Assembly: GCA_035552155.1 (NCBI GenBank)
Contig: DASZLX010000043.1
Span: 223,789 to 287,788, forward strand
DNA length: 64,000 nucleotides
Direction of reading: 5' to 3'
Source: DASXHY01 sp035552155
Lineage (GTDB): Bacteria; Verrucomicrobiota; Verrucomicrobiia; Limisphaerales; DASXHY01
Below, one piece after another: positions 16,324-24,900 of the stretch. Positions within the stretch are counted from its first letter, which is position 1, and each line of letters begins with the position of its first letter. The notes under the pieces are model-generated. The model was not told the origin of the DNA. It saw nothing but the letters and a program-made list of their open reading frames with translations, and searched no databases. Both the position numbers and the translations under genes were made by a program.

Positions 16324-17822
16324 TCGCTATTACAACCGGAGCCCCAACGGGGCGGAAGAAATTAGCCCATGGCAAGAAGCGCGGCGATGCCGTCCTGGGA
16401 GACGAATCCCAAAACACGTCGAGCCCTGAAGTGGCGAAACGAGGCGATTGGCAAATTTCCCGGCTCAGCGAACTCGCCGCGGACGAACGAAACTCAATTA
16501 CGGATGGGCCGTTCGGATCAAAGCTTAAAACGGCGCATTATACAGATGCAGGTCCTCGAGTCATTCGGCTAAAGAACATTGGTGATGGAGAATTCGTGGA
16601 TGCGAAGGCCCATATCTCGGCGACGCATTTTGCCACACTTCAAAAGCATCGAGTTTTTCCTGGCGACATTGTGATCGCGGCTCTCGGCGAGAATCCGCCC
16701 CGCTCCTGCATCGTGCCGGAGTCCATTGGACCAGCCATCGTCAAAGCCGATTGCGTTCGCTTCAAAGCTGGGCCGCGGGTTCTTCCCAAATTCCTCAATT
16801 ACGTGTTGAACGCCCCTGATCTCAGGCGGCACGCGAAGGGGATTATCCACGGCGTCGGACGGCCACGGTTAAACTTGGGAGAGATCAAGTCGCTTCCTGT
16901 TCCCGTTCCACCATTACTCGAACAACGGCGGATTGTGGCGGAGATTGAGAAGCAATTCACGCGGCTGGAGACGGGGGTGGCGGGTTTGCTGCGGGTGCAG
17001 GCCAACCTCAAACGCTACCGTGCCGCCGTCCTCAAAGCTGCCTGCGAAGGCAGTCTTATCCCAACCGAAGCCGAACTCGCCAGAAAGGAACGCCGCAAGT
17101 TCGAGCAAGCGAGCGAACTCATTGCCCGAACCCCGACACCACCGAGACCTAACCGCTGGAACTCGCGGAGCAAGGATGTGATTCCTGGACACTCAGCGCT
17201 CGCTGTTGGAAATCCGAATACGAAATTAGCAGGGGGCTGGGCATGGTCGGCGCTCGTGGAGATTGCAAAAATGGAAAGTGGTCACACCCCGAGCCGCAAT
17301 CATCCTGAATGGTGGGATGGAGATGTTGCATGGATTGGGATCGCCGACGCACGTGAGCATGATGGCCACACCATCCACGAAACTCTTCAACACACGAATC
17401 TCGAAGGCATCGCCAATTCTGCCTCTCGCTTGCTTCCGGCCGGCACAGTTTGTATCAGCCGAACGGCATCGGTTGGCTACGTCGTCGTCATGGGACGCGA
17501 GATGGCGACAAGCCAAGACTTTGTAAACTGGATTCCAACCCCAGCGGTCACGTCTGGCTGGCTGCGCACCATTTTCTCCGCCGACCGTGAGGCTTTACGC
17601 CGGTTCGGAAAAGGGTCGGTTCACAAGACGATTTATTTCCCAGAATGGCTGTCGATGCATGTGGCCGTTCCACCGCTCGCCGAGCAGACGCGGATCGTGG
17701 CGGAAGTAGAGCGGCGGTTTAGCGTGGTGGAGGAGTTGGAAGCGGTGGTATCCGCCAACCTCCAGCGCGCCACCCGCCTCCGCCAATCCATCCTCCAAAA
17801 AGCCTTCACGGGAGAATTATAA
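16320..17822 (+). CDS. hsdS: Type I restriction enzyme, S (specificity) subunit
   Basis: 500 aa with the two-fold HsdS layout. TRD1 (about 40-195) ends in LGEIKSLPVPVPPLLEQRRIVAEIEKQF, followed by a helical spacer (LLRVQANLKRYRAAVLKAACEG). TRD2 (about 300-460) ends in YFPEWLSMHVAVPPLAEQTRIVAEV with a second spacer helix. Each TRD contacts one half of a bipartite DNA target; the target cannot be read from sequence. The first 40 residues are atypical, so the true start may be internal, although the ATGA overlap with the upstream gene supports 16320. Confidence 0.95.
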   Translation: MIAITTGAPTGRKKLAHGKKRGDAVLGDESQNTSSPEVAKRGDWQISRLSELAADERNSITDGPFGSKLKTAHYTDAGPRVIRLKNIGDGEFVDAKAHISATHFATLQKHRVFPGDIVIAALGENPPRSCIVPESIGPAIVKADCVRFKAGPRVLPKFLNYVLNAPDLRRHAKGIIHGVGRPRLNLGEIKSLPVPVPPLLEQRRIVAEIEKQFTRLETGVAGLLRVQANLKRYRAAVLKAACEGSLIPTEAELARKERRKFEQASELIARTPTPPRPNRWNSRSKDVIPGHSALAVGNPNTKLAGGWAWSALVEIAKMESGHTPSRNHPEWWDGDVAWIGIADAREHDGHTIHETLQHTNLEGIANSASRLLPAGTVCISRTASVGYVVVMGREMATSQDFVNWIPTPAVTSGWLRTIFSADREALRRFGKGSVHKTIYFPEWLSMHVAVPPLAEQTRIVAEVERRFSVVEELEAVVSANLQRATRLRQSILQKAFTGEL

Positions 17823-17875
17823 AGTGGTCCTTAAAATAGATTGTCACATCAACAATATTAAATCTAACCCCTAAT

Positions 17876-18538
17876 ATGTTCATAACAATTGGAACACCTA
17901 AACAATATGCAGATTTAAAAGTTATCCCAAGGCCGCCAATTGGATCACTTCGTTCCCGTGTTCCTATAGTTGTGATAGATGACAAGGGGTTTATTTATCA
18001 CGATGTGCTCAGAAATCACGGTTTCGCGATAACTTTACTGCCTGACATCACAGACATAAAAGCAGTGGAGTCATATCCTGTGGTCATCTGTGATATTCGC
18101 GGAATCGGAAAGTCTTTTGGATCGCGATTCGAAGGCGCGCATGTGATTGCGGAAATAAAAAAGCATTACCCAAATAAAATATTGATAGCATACACGGGCG
18201 AGCTATTCGACGCATCCTTTAATCAATACTTTGCACTGTGTGACGCGAGCGTCAAAAAGGACACTGAATCAGAGCGATGGGTTGAAACTCTGGACAATGC
18301 AATTGCCGCATTTCTAGATCCGGTTGCGCAATGGAAAAAACTAAGGGCTTATTTAATTGCCTCAGATGTTCCTACTATGCGACTTGCCAAGCTTGAGGAT
18401 CACTACGTTACCGCCATCCTAGCTAAACAAACGCCATTTCAGGATGAAAAGAAGCTGATCGATCTGCCACAGGACGCCAAGGCTGTCCTAATCGGCATAG
18501 CTAGCAATTATGCTTTTAAACTTTTAGTTGGGCATTAA
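17876..18538 (+). CDS. Receiver-domain protein inserted in the RM operon
   Basis: 220 aa. Residues 30-130 read as a response-regulator receiver: IVVIDD (D35, D36), VVICDIRG (D73 as phospho-acceptor), ILIAYTGE (T107) and ASVKKD (K127/K128). The remaining 90 residues are helical, with no DNA-binding motif, so it is not an obvious transcription factor. It lies 53 bp after hsdS and 3 bp before a histidine-kinase-type ATPase gene. The base composition of the pair is clearly richer in A+T than hsdS and hsdM. The pair probably senses a signal and controls the flanking restriction system (inference). Confidence 0.7.
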   Translation: MFITIGTPKQYADLKVIPRPPIGSLRSRVPIVVIDDKGFIYHDVLRNHGFAITLLPDITDIKAVESYPVVICDIRGIGKSFGSRFEGAHVIAEIKKHYPNKILIAYTGELFDASFNQYFALCDASVKKDTESERWVETLDNAIAAFLDPVAQWKKLRAYLIASDVPTMRLAKLEDHYVTAILAKQTPFQDEKKLIDLPQDAKAVLIGIASNYAFKLLVGH

Positions 18539-18541
18539 CGA

Positions 18542-19624
18542 ATGAATCCATTTCCATATCCATTGTCTGATGGAACGTCTTTCCCCCCAAAAGATGGCTT
18601 TTTAGTCAAATGCCCGACATTTCTCAAAACACTGTCAGCTAAGCCATATCAAAAGCTATTCGTGTCGATGGGACAAGAGGAGCGACTTCATACAGACCCC
18701 GTTGGCTTTTCGGCAATGCCTATAACGTTAGATGGAAAAACATATTTTGTCGTTGGCGTGAGGGTCGAAGGATATTACGACAATAAAAAAACTAAGGCAA
18801 AGATTGGCCCTGATTTTAATCCTGTATTCCCTCTGGCGGCATTCATTGATACAATTACCAAATTTCGAGGAGCGGCGCCCGCCAAGGCTTTTGAGGCAGA
18901 AAAGGCGAAGCCGCTAGCTGAGTCGGAGAAATTCGTGAGTTTCACCATGCATGAGATTCGACGACTCAATCTTGACGTGAAGGCTCAGGCAGAAGAAATG
19001 ACAGCTAACCTCAACAGGGGTTATGTCGACAAAGATTTCTTGGATTACCGGGCTCAAAATATATTTGGAACTAGCAGCCTTATTTCCATTCGGTTGAATT
19101 CTTATGACTTTCACGTAAACCCGGACGCGCTAACCTCAGGCAGCAAGATACAAATTCCAATCTTCAGAAAATTCGAAAAGACAAAGCATTGTCTTCAAGT
19201 CGAATGTGGAAGGAAAAAAGTTCAAATCAAACTTGATGGACAGAGCTTCCATTCAATAAGCGGCTACGACGTGTTTGAATTGCTTCCGTTTGTTCTGCTT
19301 GAAAATGCAATTAAATACTCCCCACCTGAACAGACCATCACGGTTTCTTTCATTGAAGAAAAGCATCACCTTGAAATAATCATTAACTCAATAGGACCGA
19401 CTCTATCCGAAGACGAACAAAAGCATTTATTTGAAGCAGATTTCAGAGGGGTAAATGCGCGGAAAACTTGCGACGGATCCGGCACAGGGTTGCATTTCGC
19501 AAAGCTTGTTTGCGATCTTCATGCCGTGGGCATTTCAGCAAGGTCTCAACAGCAGGAACTATTCAGAATTAAGGGAGTGCCGTATTCCTATTTCACAGTG
19601 ACATTGGAAATTAAATTATCATGA
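18542..19624 (+). CDS. GHKL/histidine-kinase-type ATPase
   Basis: 360 aa. The C-terminal 130 residues form an HATPase_c domain: N box LLENAIKYSPPEQ, a degenerate G1 region (INSIGPTLSEDEQ) and G2 box GSGTGLHFAKLVCDLH. A possible HisKA-like helix is at about 130-150 (SFTMHEIRRLNLDVKAQ), where the His of MHEIRR is a candidate phosphorylation site. The N-terminal third is unrecognised and has no membrane segment, so the protein is cytoplasmic. Its stop overlaps the ATG of a 36-codon ORF ahead of hsdM. It most likely acts with the receiver protein encoded just upstream. Confidence 0.75.
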   Translation: MNPFPYPLSDGTSFPPKDGFLVKCPTFLKTLSAKPYQKLFVSMGQEERLHTDPVGFSAMPITLDGKTYFVVGVRVEGYYDNKKTKAKIGPDFNPVFPLAAFIDTITKFRGAAPAKAFEAEKAKPLAESEKFVSFTMHEIRRLNLDVKAQAEEMTANLNRGYVDKDFLDYRAQNIFGTSSLISIRLNSYDFHVNPDALTSGSKIQIPIFRKFEKTKHCLQVECGRKKVQIKLDGQSFHSISGYDVFELLPFVLLENAIKYSPPEQTITVSFIEEKHHLEIIINSIGPTLSEDEQKHLFEADFRGVNARKTCDGSGTGLHFAKLVCDLHAVGISARSQQQELFRIKGVPYSYFTVTLEIKLS

Positions 19625-19731
19625 GCACGACCAGCTCTTTCGTCGAAAAACTCTGGAACAATTACAAAATCCTTCCGCATTCGGCTCTGGTTGCGGTGCG
19701 ACAAGTGCGCTTAGTTCATTCTCATGAGTAA
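19621..19731 (+). pseudogene. Short ORF duplicating the HsdM N-terminus
   Basis: 36 codons starting with an ATGA overlap on the kinase gene and ending inside the start of hsdM. The first residues SFVEKLWNNYKIL align without gaps to QLVSKLWNYCNIL of HsdM, then the frame drifts into unrelated sequence. This looks like the stub of an older hsdM start, left when the two-gene insertion entered between hsdS and hsdM. It may now serve as a coupling leader for hsdM translation. Confidence 0.6.
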
Positions 19732-21202
19732 TCCAACCCAACTGGTTTCCAAACTCTGGAACTACTGCAACATCCTGCGCGATGACGGCCTGTCCTACGG
19801 CGATTACGTCGAACAGTTGACGTTTCTGCTATTCCTGAAAATGGCGGATGAACAGGCGAAGCCGCCGTTCAATAAGGTGTCGCCGATTCCCAAAGGTTTT
19901 GGTTGGGAGACCCTGATGAAACTAGATGGTGATGAACTCGAAATTCATTACCGTCATACGTTGGAGGAACTCGGCAAGAGGTTCGGCATGCTCGGCATCA
20001 TCTTCCGCAAGGCACAAAACAAGATCCAGGACCCAGCCAAGTTGCGCCGGCTCATCGTGGATCTGATCGATAAGGAATCGTGGTCCAGCCTCTCCGCCGA
20101 CGTAAAGGGCGAGGCGTACGAAGGTTTGCTCCAAAAGAACGCCGAGGATGTGAAAGGTGGCGCCGGCCAATACTTCACGCCGCGGCCGCTCATCGCGGCC
20201 ATGGTGGATGCGGTCGCGCCGCAACCCGGCCAGGCCATTTGTGATCCCGCCTGTGGCACCGGCGGTTTTCTGCTCGCGGCGCATGATTACCTGGCCAAAC
20301 ATCATTCGCTGGACCGCGCGCAAAAAAAGAAGCTCAAAAGCGGCACGTTTTTCGGGATTGAGTTGGTGGACAGCGTGACTCGCCTGTGCGCGATGAATCT
20401 TCTCTTGCATGGAATTGGCGGGTCTGAAGCAGACGGCCCGCTTGGAGCCAACGATTTGCCCGTCGTCACCAAGGACGCGCTTGCGGGTAAGCACGGCGAA
20501 TACGAGATCGTCCTGGCCAACCCGCCTTTCGGCAAGAAGAGCAGCGTGACCATCGTGAACGAGGCAGGTGAATCGTCTAAAGAATCGCTCATCATCAACC
20601 GCGACGACTTCTGGGCCACCACCAGCAACAAGCAACTGAATTTCCTTCAACACATTTTCACTATCCTCAAGCAGCATGGTCGCGCGGCGGTGGTGTTGCC
20701 GGATAACGTGCTTTTTGAAGGTGGTGCCGGCGAAACCATTCGCCGCGAATTGCTCAAACAAGCGGACGTTCACACCCTGATGCGACTACCGACTGGAATC
20801 TTTTACGCGCAAGGCGTGAAAGCGAACGTTCTCTTCTTCGATCGCAAACCTGCTCAGGAAAAACCGTGGACCCAGAAGCTCTGGATTTACGACCTGCGCA
20901 CGAACCTGCATTTTACCCTCAAGGAGAACACTCTCAAGCGAAGTGATCTCGATGATTTCGTGGCGTGCTACAATCCGAAAAACCGTCACAACCGGAGAGA
21001 AAGCGAGCGTTTCAAAGGTTTCACTTACGACGAATTGGTAAAACGCGACAAAGTGAATCTCGACATCTTCTGGCTGAAAGATGATGCGCTCGAAGAATCC
21101 GCAAATCTTCCAGCACCCGAGATCATCGCTGCCGACATCACGGCAGATTTGGAAGCGGCGATGGAACAGTTCGCGACCATTGCGGAGGATTTGAAGAAAT
21201 AG
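19724..21202 (+). CDS. hsdM: Type I restriction enzyme, M (methyltransferase) subunit
   Basis: 492 aa. HsdM with HsdS methylates adenine at the recognition site and protects host DNA. An N-terminal helical domain (KLWNYCNILRDDGLSYGDYVEQLTFLLFLKMADE) leads to the SAM-binding motif ICDPACGTGGFLLAA and the catalytic motif VLANPPFGKKSS (N-P-P-F). GQYFTPRPLIAAMVDAV precedes the SAM site, as is usual. The start ATG lies within the stop region of the 36-codon ORF. The gene order R, nuclease-like, S, receiver, kinase, M is unusual. Confidence 0.96.
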   Translation: MSNPTQLVSKLWNYCNILRDDGLSYGDYVEQLTFLLFLKMADEQAKPPFNKVSPIPKGFGWETLMKLDGDELEIHYRHTLEELGKRFGMLGIIFRKAQNKIQDPAKLRRLIVDLIDKESWSSLSADVKGEAYEGLLQKNAEDVKGGAGQYFTPRPLIAAMVDAVAPQPGQAICDPACGTGGFLLAAHDYLAKHHSLDRAQKKKLKSGTFFGIELVDSVTRLCAMNLLLHGIGGSEADGPLGANDLPVVTKDALAGKHGEYEIVLANPPFGKKSSVTIVNEAGESSKESLIINRDDFWATTSNKQLNFLQHIFTILKQHGRAAVVLPDNVLFEGGAGETIRRELLKQADVHTLMRLPTGIFYAQGVKANVLFFDRKPAQEKPWTQKLWIYDLRTNLHFTLKENTLKRSDLDDFVACYNPKNRHNRRESERFKGFTYDELVKRDKVNLDIFWLKDDALEESANLPAPEIIAADITADLEAAMEQFATIAEDLKK

Positions 21203-21208
21203 CTATTT

Positions 21209-21439
21209 ATGCCGACTCCCGCCCCCCATCCGCGCGATCCGTTGCACGGCATCACCCTGGAAAGCATCATTAATCAATTGGTCCAGCGACATGGTTGGAG
21301 CGAAATGGGGCGTCGCATTCCTGTCCGATGTTTCCAATTCAATCCGACAGTGAAATCCAGCCTCACGTTCCTGCGCAAAACCCCTTGGGCGCGTAAGAAA
21401 GTTGAAGACTGGTTCGTTGCGGAACAAACGGACGCCTGA
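21209..21439 (+). CDS. VF530 family (DUF2132) small DNA-binding-like protein
   Basis: 76 aa, starting 6 bp after hsdM. The sequence DPLHGITLESIINQLVQ, IPVRCFQFNPTVKSSL and TFLRKTPWARKKVEDWF covers the whole VF530 fold, a small domain seen in proteobacteria and others with proposed DNA-binding activity. Its location as the last gene of the RM operon is not one I know as standard, so it may be a passenger or an accessory. Confidence 0.85.
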   Translation: MPTPAPHPRDPLHGITLESIINQLVQRHGWSEMGRRIPVRCFQFNPTVKSSLTFLRKTPWARKKVEDWFVAEQTDA

Positions 21440-21775
21440 TGGGTATGAAGCCCCATATTGACGGACGGTTGGACGGTTCGATTTTTGTTTTTCCTTTTGT
21501 ATGGTGCAATTGAGCAAAATCATTACTCTTTGGCTTTAAGGCTGTGCAATTCTGGTATCATCCAATAGGGCGCAGCGGGGCGTCGGTTGGGACGTCTTCT
21601 ACAAATGTGTTGAACGCAAGGAAACGTCTACGCACAAGCTTGGGCGGCTTTCAATACCCGTCGCATTGAAAGTTGATCAGCGGCCAAAAGCCGAACACAC
21701 CGCGCAGCAGAAGATGGAGGGTTGTACCTCGCTCACGAAACGGCTCCTTAACTAAACGACACAACTCAGCACGAA
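21440..21775. other. Intergenic gap between the RM operon and the nine-gene cluster
   Basis: 336 bp with no ORF that resembles a gene and no convincing terminator hairpin. The promoter of the downstream cluster must lie here, since no other large gap occurs until 39229. I could not pick a clear -35/-10 pair. Confidence 0.5.
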
Positions 21776-22900
21776 ATGAACTCCGTAATCAAACCTTGGC
21801 TAGTTGCGAGCTTGACCATCGCGCTGCTTGGAAGCGCGTTGCTCTCCGGCGTCCTCATTGTGAAGCTCAGCCGTTTCGACGAGGAAAAAAAACACGCAGA
21901 GGAAGTGGAAGCTCTCGCGACTAAGAAGGGAACCGAGTTGGCCGCTCTTCAGGTCGAAGTTGCCTCTTTAACAAAACAGAAAGATGCGCTCGCGCCAACA
22001 GTCGCTGATTGGGAAAAGCGATTGGCTGAAAAAGCTGCCGCCGAAGCCACACTGGCCACGTTGCAGGCAAAGGAGCATCAGTCTGAATCGGATATTACGC
22101 GAGCTGGCCAACGGTTGGACGAAACGACCCAAGCATTGATCGAAGCCGAAAAGCAAAAGACCGAAATCAGTTCCACAATTGACAAGCTCAAATCTGAATT
22201 GCTCTCCGTAGCCAAATCCAACACCGATACGAAGGCAATGCTGGAAGCAGCGGCGAATGCTGAGCATCGTCTCAGTGATGCCACCAACGCCTTTGCAAAT
22301 ATCGCTGCTCGACGAAAAGAACTCGAGGCGGATACGGAGTCCGCGCAAACGAATATCACACTGATCCGAAAGGAAACCGATGGTTTGCGTTCAACGCGCG
22401 AAGCACTGACTACTGACACTGCCGCGCTTCGTCAGCAGATTCAGTACTTAAAGGATCAGCTCGCAACTTTAGACACGCAGGCAGCCGAATTTAAAGCGCG
22501 TCAAACTGCTCTTAAAGAGGAAGAACTAGAGCTCACAAAGGTTCAACAACAGATCGCAACCACTGAAGCTCGCACGGCGGAATTGGAAACGCGCCGACTA
22601 CAAACGGTTTCTGCTATCACCCAGTTGACGAATCGTTTCGAACTAGCCAAAAAAGAAACTTTTGAAGCTGAAGCTCAGCTCGAGAAATCAAAATCTGACT
22701 TGCAGTTGGCTGATTCACAACTGACGTCTGCGCGGAAGCTGAGCCAAGAATTCTCAGCCAGGCAAGGCGAGCTCACCCGCGAAGTTTCTCAATTAGAAGC
22801 CAGCATCGAGCGGCTCAAGAAAGAAAAGGAATCTCTGGAAAAGGAAATTGGCCAATTGGATTCCAAACAGGAAAAAACACAGGCGAATGCTCCAAAATAA
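21776..22900 (+). CDS. Membrane-anchored coiled-coil protein
   Basis: 374 aa. One transmembrane helix near the N-terminus (about 8-30, LVASLTIALLGSALLSGVLIV) is followed by about 330 residues of near-continuous heptad coiled coil rich in A, E, K, Q and L. There are no cysteines and no enzymatic motif. It is the first gene of a cluster of nine. The next protein has the same N-terminal helix plus coiled-coil plan, so the two may assemble side by side at the membrane as a scaffold or sensor (inference). No family name can be assigned. Confidence 0.75.
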   Translation: MNSVIKPWLVASLTIALLGSALLSGVLIVKLSRFDEEKKHAEEVEALATKKGTELAALQVEVASLTKQKDALAPTVADWEKRLAEKAAAEATLATLQAKEHQSESDITRAGQRLDETTQALIEAEKQKTEISSTIDKLKSELLSVAKSNTDTKAMLEAAANAEHRLSDATNAFANIAARRKELEADTESAQTNITLIRKETDGLRSTREALTTDTAALRQQIQYLKDQLATLDTQAAEFKARQTALKEEELELTKVQQQIATTEARTAELETRRLQTVSAITQLTNRFELAKKETFEAEAQLEKSKSDLQLADSQLTSARKLSQEFSARQGELTREVSQLEASIERLKKEKESLEKEIGQLDSKQEKTQANAPK

Positions 22901-22926
22901 TGAGCGGCCACAAATAGGAAATTAAA

Positions 22927-24894
22927 ATGTCCAGTACCCAGATATTACAATGGTCCCTGTGGGGGCTTTCGCTGTTTGCCGGAGTCGGCGCGATCCTAGC
23001 ATTGTTCAAGCTTCGGGATGCAGAGCGTTACCTACCGAAATGGACAGAACTCACGGAGATAGACGCAGTTTTGACAGTTCGCCGTGAAGAGTTGCGCCAG
23101 GTTACCGAGGGCGTTGAAAAACGTCATGCCGAAATCGGTCAGCTTGAAGCAACGGTGGGTAATCTGCGAATTCTTAAGGAGTGGCAGGACGCAAACCCAG
23201 AAGCGCCTGCTCGAATCCAGCAAATGATGATCGACCTGGAACGGTGCAAGTCCGAATTGGCCGCAGTGCAACAGAAGCTGGCCCAAGAAGAACAATTCCT
23301 TAAAGCCGCAATTCAAGAAAACGATAAGCTCAAGGAGGATAGAATTCGACTAACCCAAGAGACCAAAGCTCTCGGTGAAAAGTTTGAGGGGCTTCAGAAG
23401 CAAAAAGCTGAAGTTGAGAAAACAATTCAAGACCTGGATGGCCACCAGCGCGATCTCCAACGCCAGGTCAACGACCTACTCGACAAACAATTCGTAGCGG
23501 AAAAGGAATTGGCGGAATTGACGGACCAGGTCGCAGCTGCTCAAAAAGAAAAACGCGATGCCGAGGCTGGTCGCGACGAGGCGTTTGCCGAACGTAACGC
23601 GGCCCTTGCAGAAAAGGCAGGAATTGAAAAGGCAATCGAACAACTGAGGGATTTGGCCAAGGGCATGCAATCCAATTTGAAAGATGCCGGAGTCACGGGA
23701 GGCGGGAATTACCAGGATTTGTCTAAGGGTATTTCCTTCCCGCCTTTGGCACCGACGTCACAGCCAATTTCCGAACAACTGGCAGTCGAGCGCGCCCAAA
23801 AATATATCTCGGGCAAGAAACTGGTCTTCCCAGAACGTATCATTCATGCCTTCCACACTTCGCTTAAGACCGGTGATATTTGTCCGTTGGTTGTCCTTGC
23901 TGGTATTAGCGGCACTGGCAAGAGTGAACTTCCACGTCATTATGCCGATGGCATGGGATTCCATTTTCTGCTGTCAGCCGTCCAACCCCGCTGGGACAGC
24001 CCGCAGGACCTGTTCGGTTTCTATAATTATCTGGAACGTCGCTATAAGGCAACCGAACTTGCTCGGGCCTTGGTCCAATTCGAACGGTTCAATCAAAAGG
24101 CCTTTGAGGAAGTTTTTGAGGATTCCGATATTGATAACCGCAGTGATCGAATGCTGCTCGTGCTGCTGGATGAGATGAACCTCGCTCGAACCGAATATTA
24201 TTTCTCCGAGTTCCTCTCCAAGTTGGAAACCCGCCGAATGGTTAACGAAAACGTCGAAGCAGATAGGGGCCGCGCGGAAATTGAATTAGATATGGGTGGC
24301 ACATCCAAAGACGGCAACCGCGGACTCCGAATATACCCGGGCAAAAACGTACTATTCGTCGGTACCATGAACGAGGATGAATCCACTCAGTCCCTTTCCG
24401 ACAAAGTTATCGACCGCGCCACGGTTTTACGGTTCGGTCGGCCAAAAAAGACCAATCCTCAGATGAGTGGTGGACAGGAGTCCCCGGTCAAAAATGGACT
24501 AACCTTTCAACAGTGGGAAGGCTGGTTGCAAAAGCCCGAAGACTTGAACAATCACGCCCATGCCGTCGATGATTGGATTGATAAATTGAATGATGCCCTG
24601 GATCGGCTTGGGCGCCCATTTGCGTTTCGGGTGGACCGTTCCATCAGGTCATATATCGCCAATTATCCCCGTTGGGTAACGGAATGGCACAAACGTGCCA
24701 TGGCCGACCAGATTGAACAGCGTATTTTCCCAAAGCTTCGCGGTATTGAACCCGATCAAGGCGAAGCCCCTCATGCCTTTAATGTAATTAGCTCAATCAT
24801 CGACGAGTTGGAAGATGAGCCTCTGAAACAAGCTTTCCAAAAGAGCTATCGAGATCAGTCAACATTCCTGTTTCGAGGAGTTGTTCGGGAATAG
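22927..24894 (+). CDS. Membrane coiled-coil McrB-like AAA+ ATPase
   Basis: 655 aa. A transmembrane helix (about 8-27) is followed by a coiled coil to about residue 250, then an AAA+ domain. Walker A is GISGTGKSEL with K332, Walker B is LLVLLDEMN with D415/E416, and sensor-type motifs are VGTMNEDEST and SDKVIDRATVLRF. The QPRWDSPQDLFGFYN stretch and overall order match McrB/5-methylcytosine-restriction ATPases (COG1401-like). McrB proteins use a partner nuclease of the McrC or DUF2357 type, and a DUF2357-like gene starts 6 bp downstream. A membrane-anchored McrB homologue with a long coiled coil is unusual. Confidence 0.85.
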   Translation: MSSTQILQWSLWGLSLFAGVGAILALFKLRDAERYLPKWTELTEIDAVLTVRREELRQVTEGVEKRHAEIGQLEATVGNLRILKEWQDANPEAPARIQQMMIDLERCKSELAAVQQKLAQEEQFLKAAIQENDKLKEDRIRLTQETKALGEKFEGLQKQKAEVEKTIQDLDGHQRDLQRQVNDLLDKQFVAEKELAELTDQVAAAQKEKRDAEAGRDEAFAERNAALAEKAGIEKAIEQLRDLAKGMQSNLKDAGVTGGGNYQDLSKGISFPPLAPTSQPISEQLAVERAQKYISGKKLVFPERIIHAFHTSLKTGDICPLVVLAGISGTGKSELPRHYADGMGFHFLLSAVQPRWDSPQDLFGFYNYLERRYKATELARALVQFERFNQKAFEEVFEDSDIDNRSDRMLLVLLDEMNLARTEYYFSEFLSKLETRRMVNENVEADRGRAEIELDMGGTSKDGNRGLRIYPGKNVLFVGTMNEDESTQSLSDKVIDRATVLRFGRPKKTNPQMSGGQESPVKNGLTFQQWEGWLQKPEDLNNHAHAVDDWIDKLNDALDRLGRPFAFRVDRSIRSYIANYPRWVTEWHKRAMADQIEQRIFPKLRGIEPDQGEAPHAFNVISSIIDELEDEPLKQAFQKSYRDQSTFLFRGVVRE

Positions 24895-24900
24895 CCCCCG

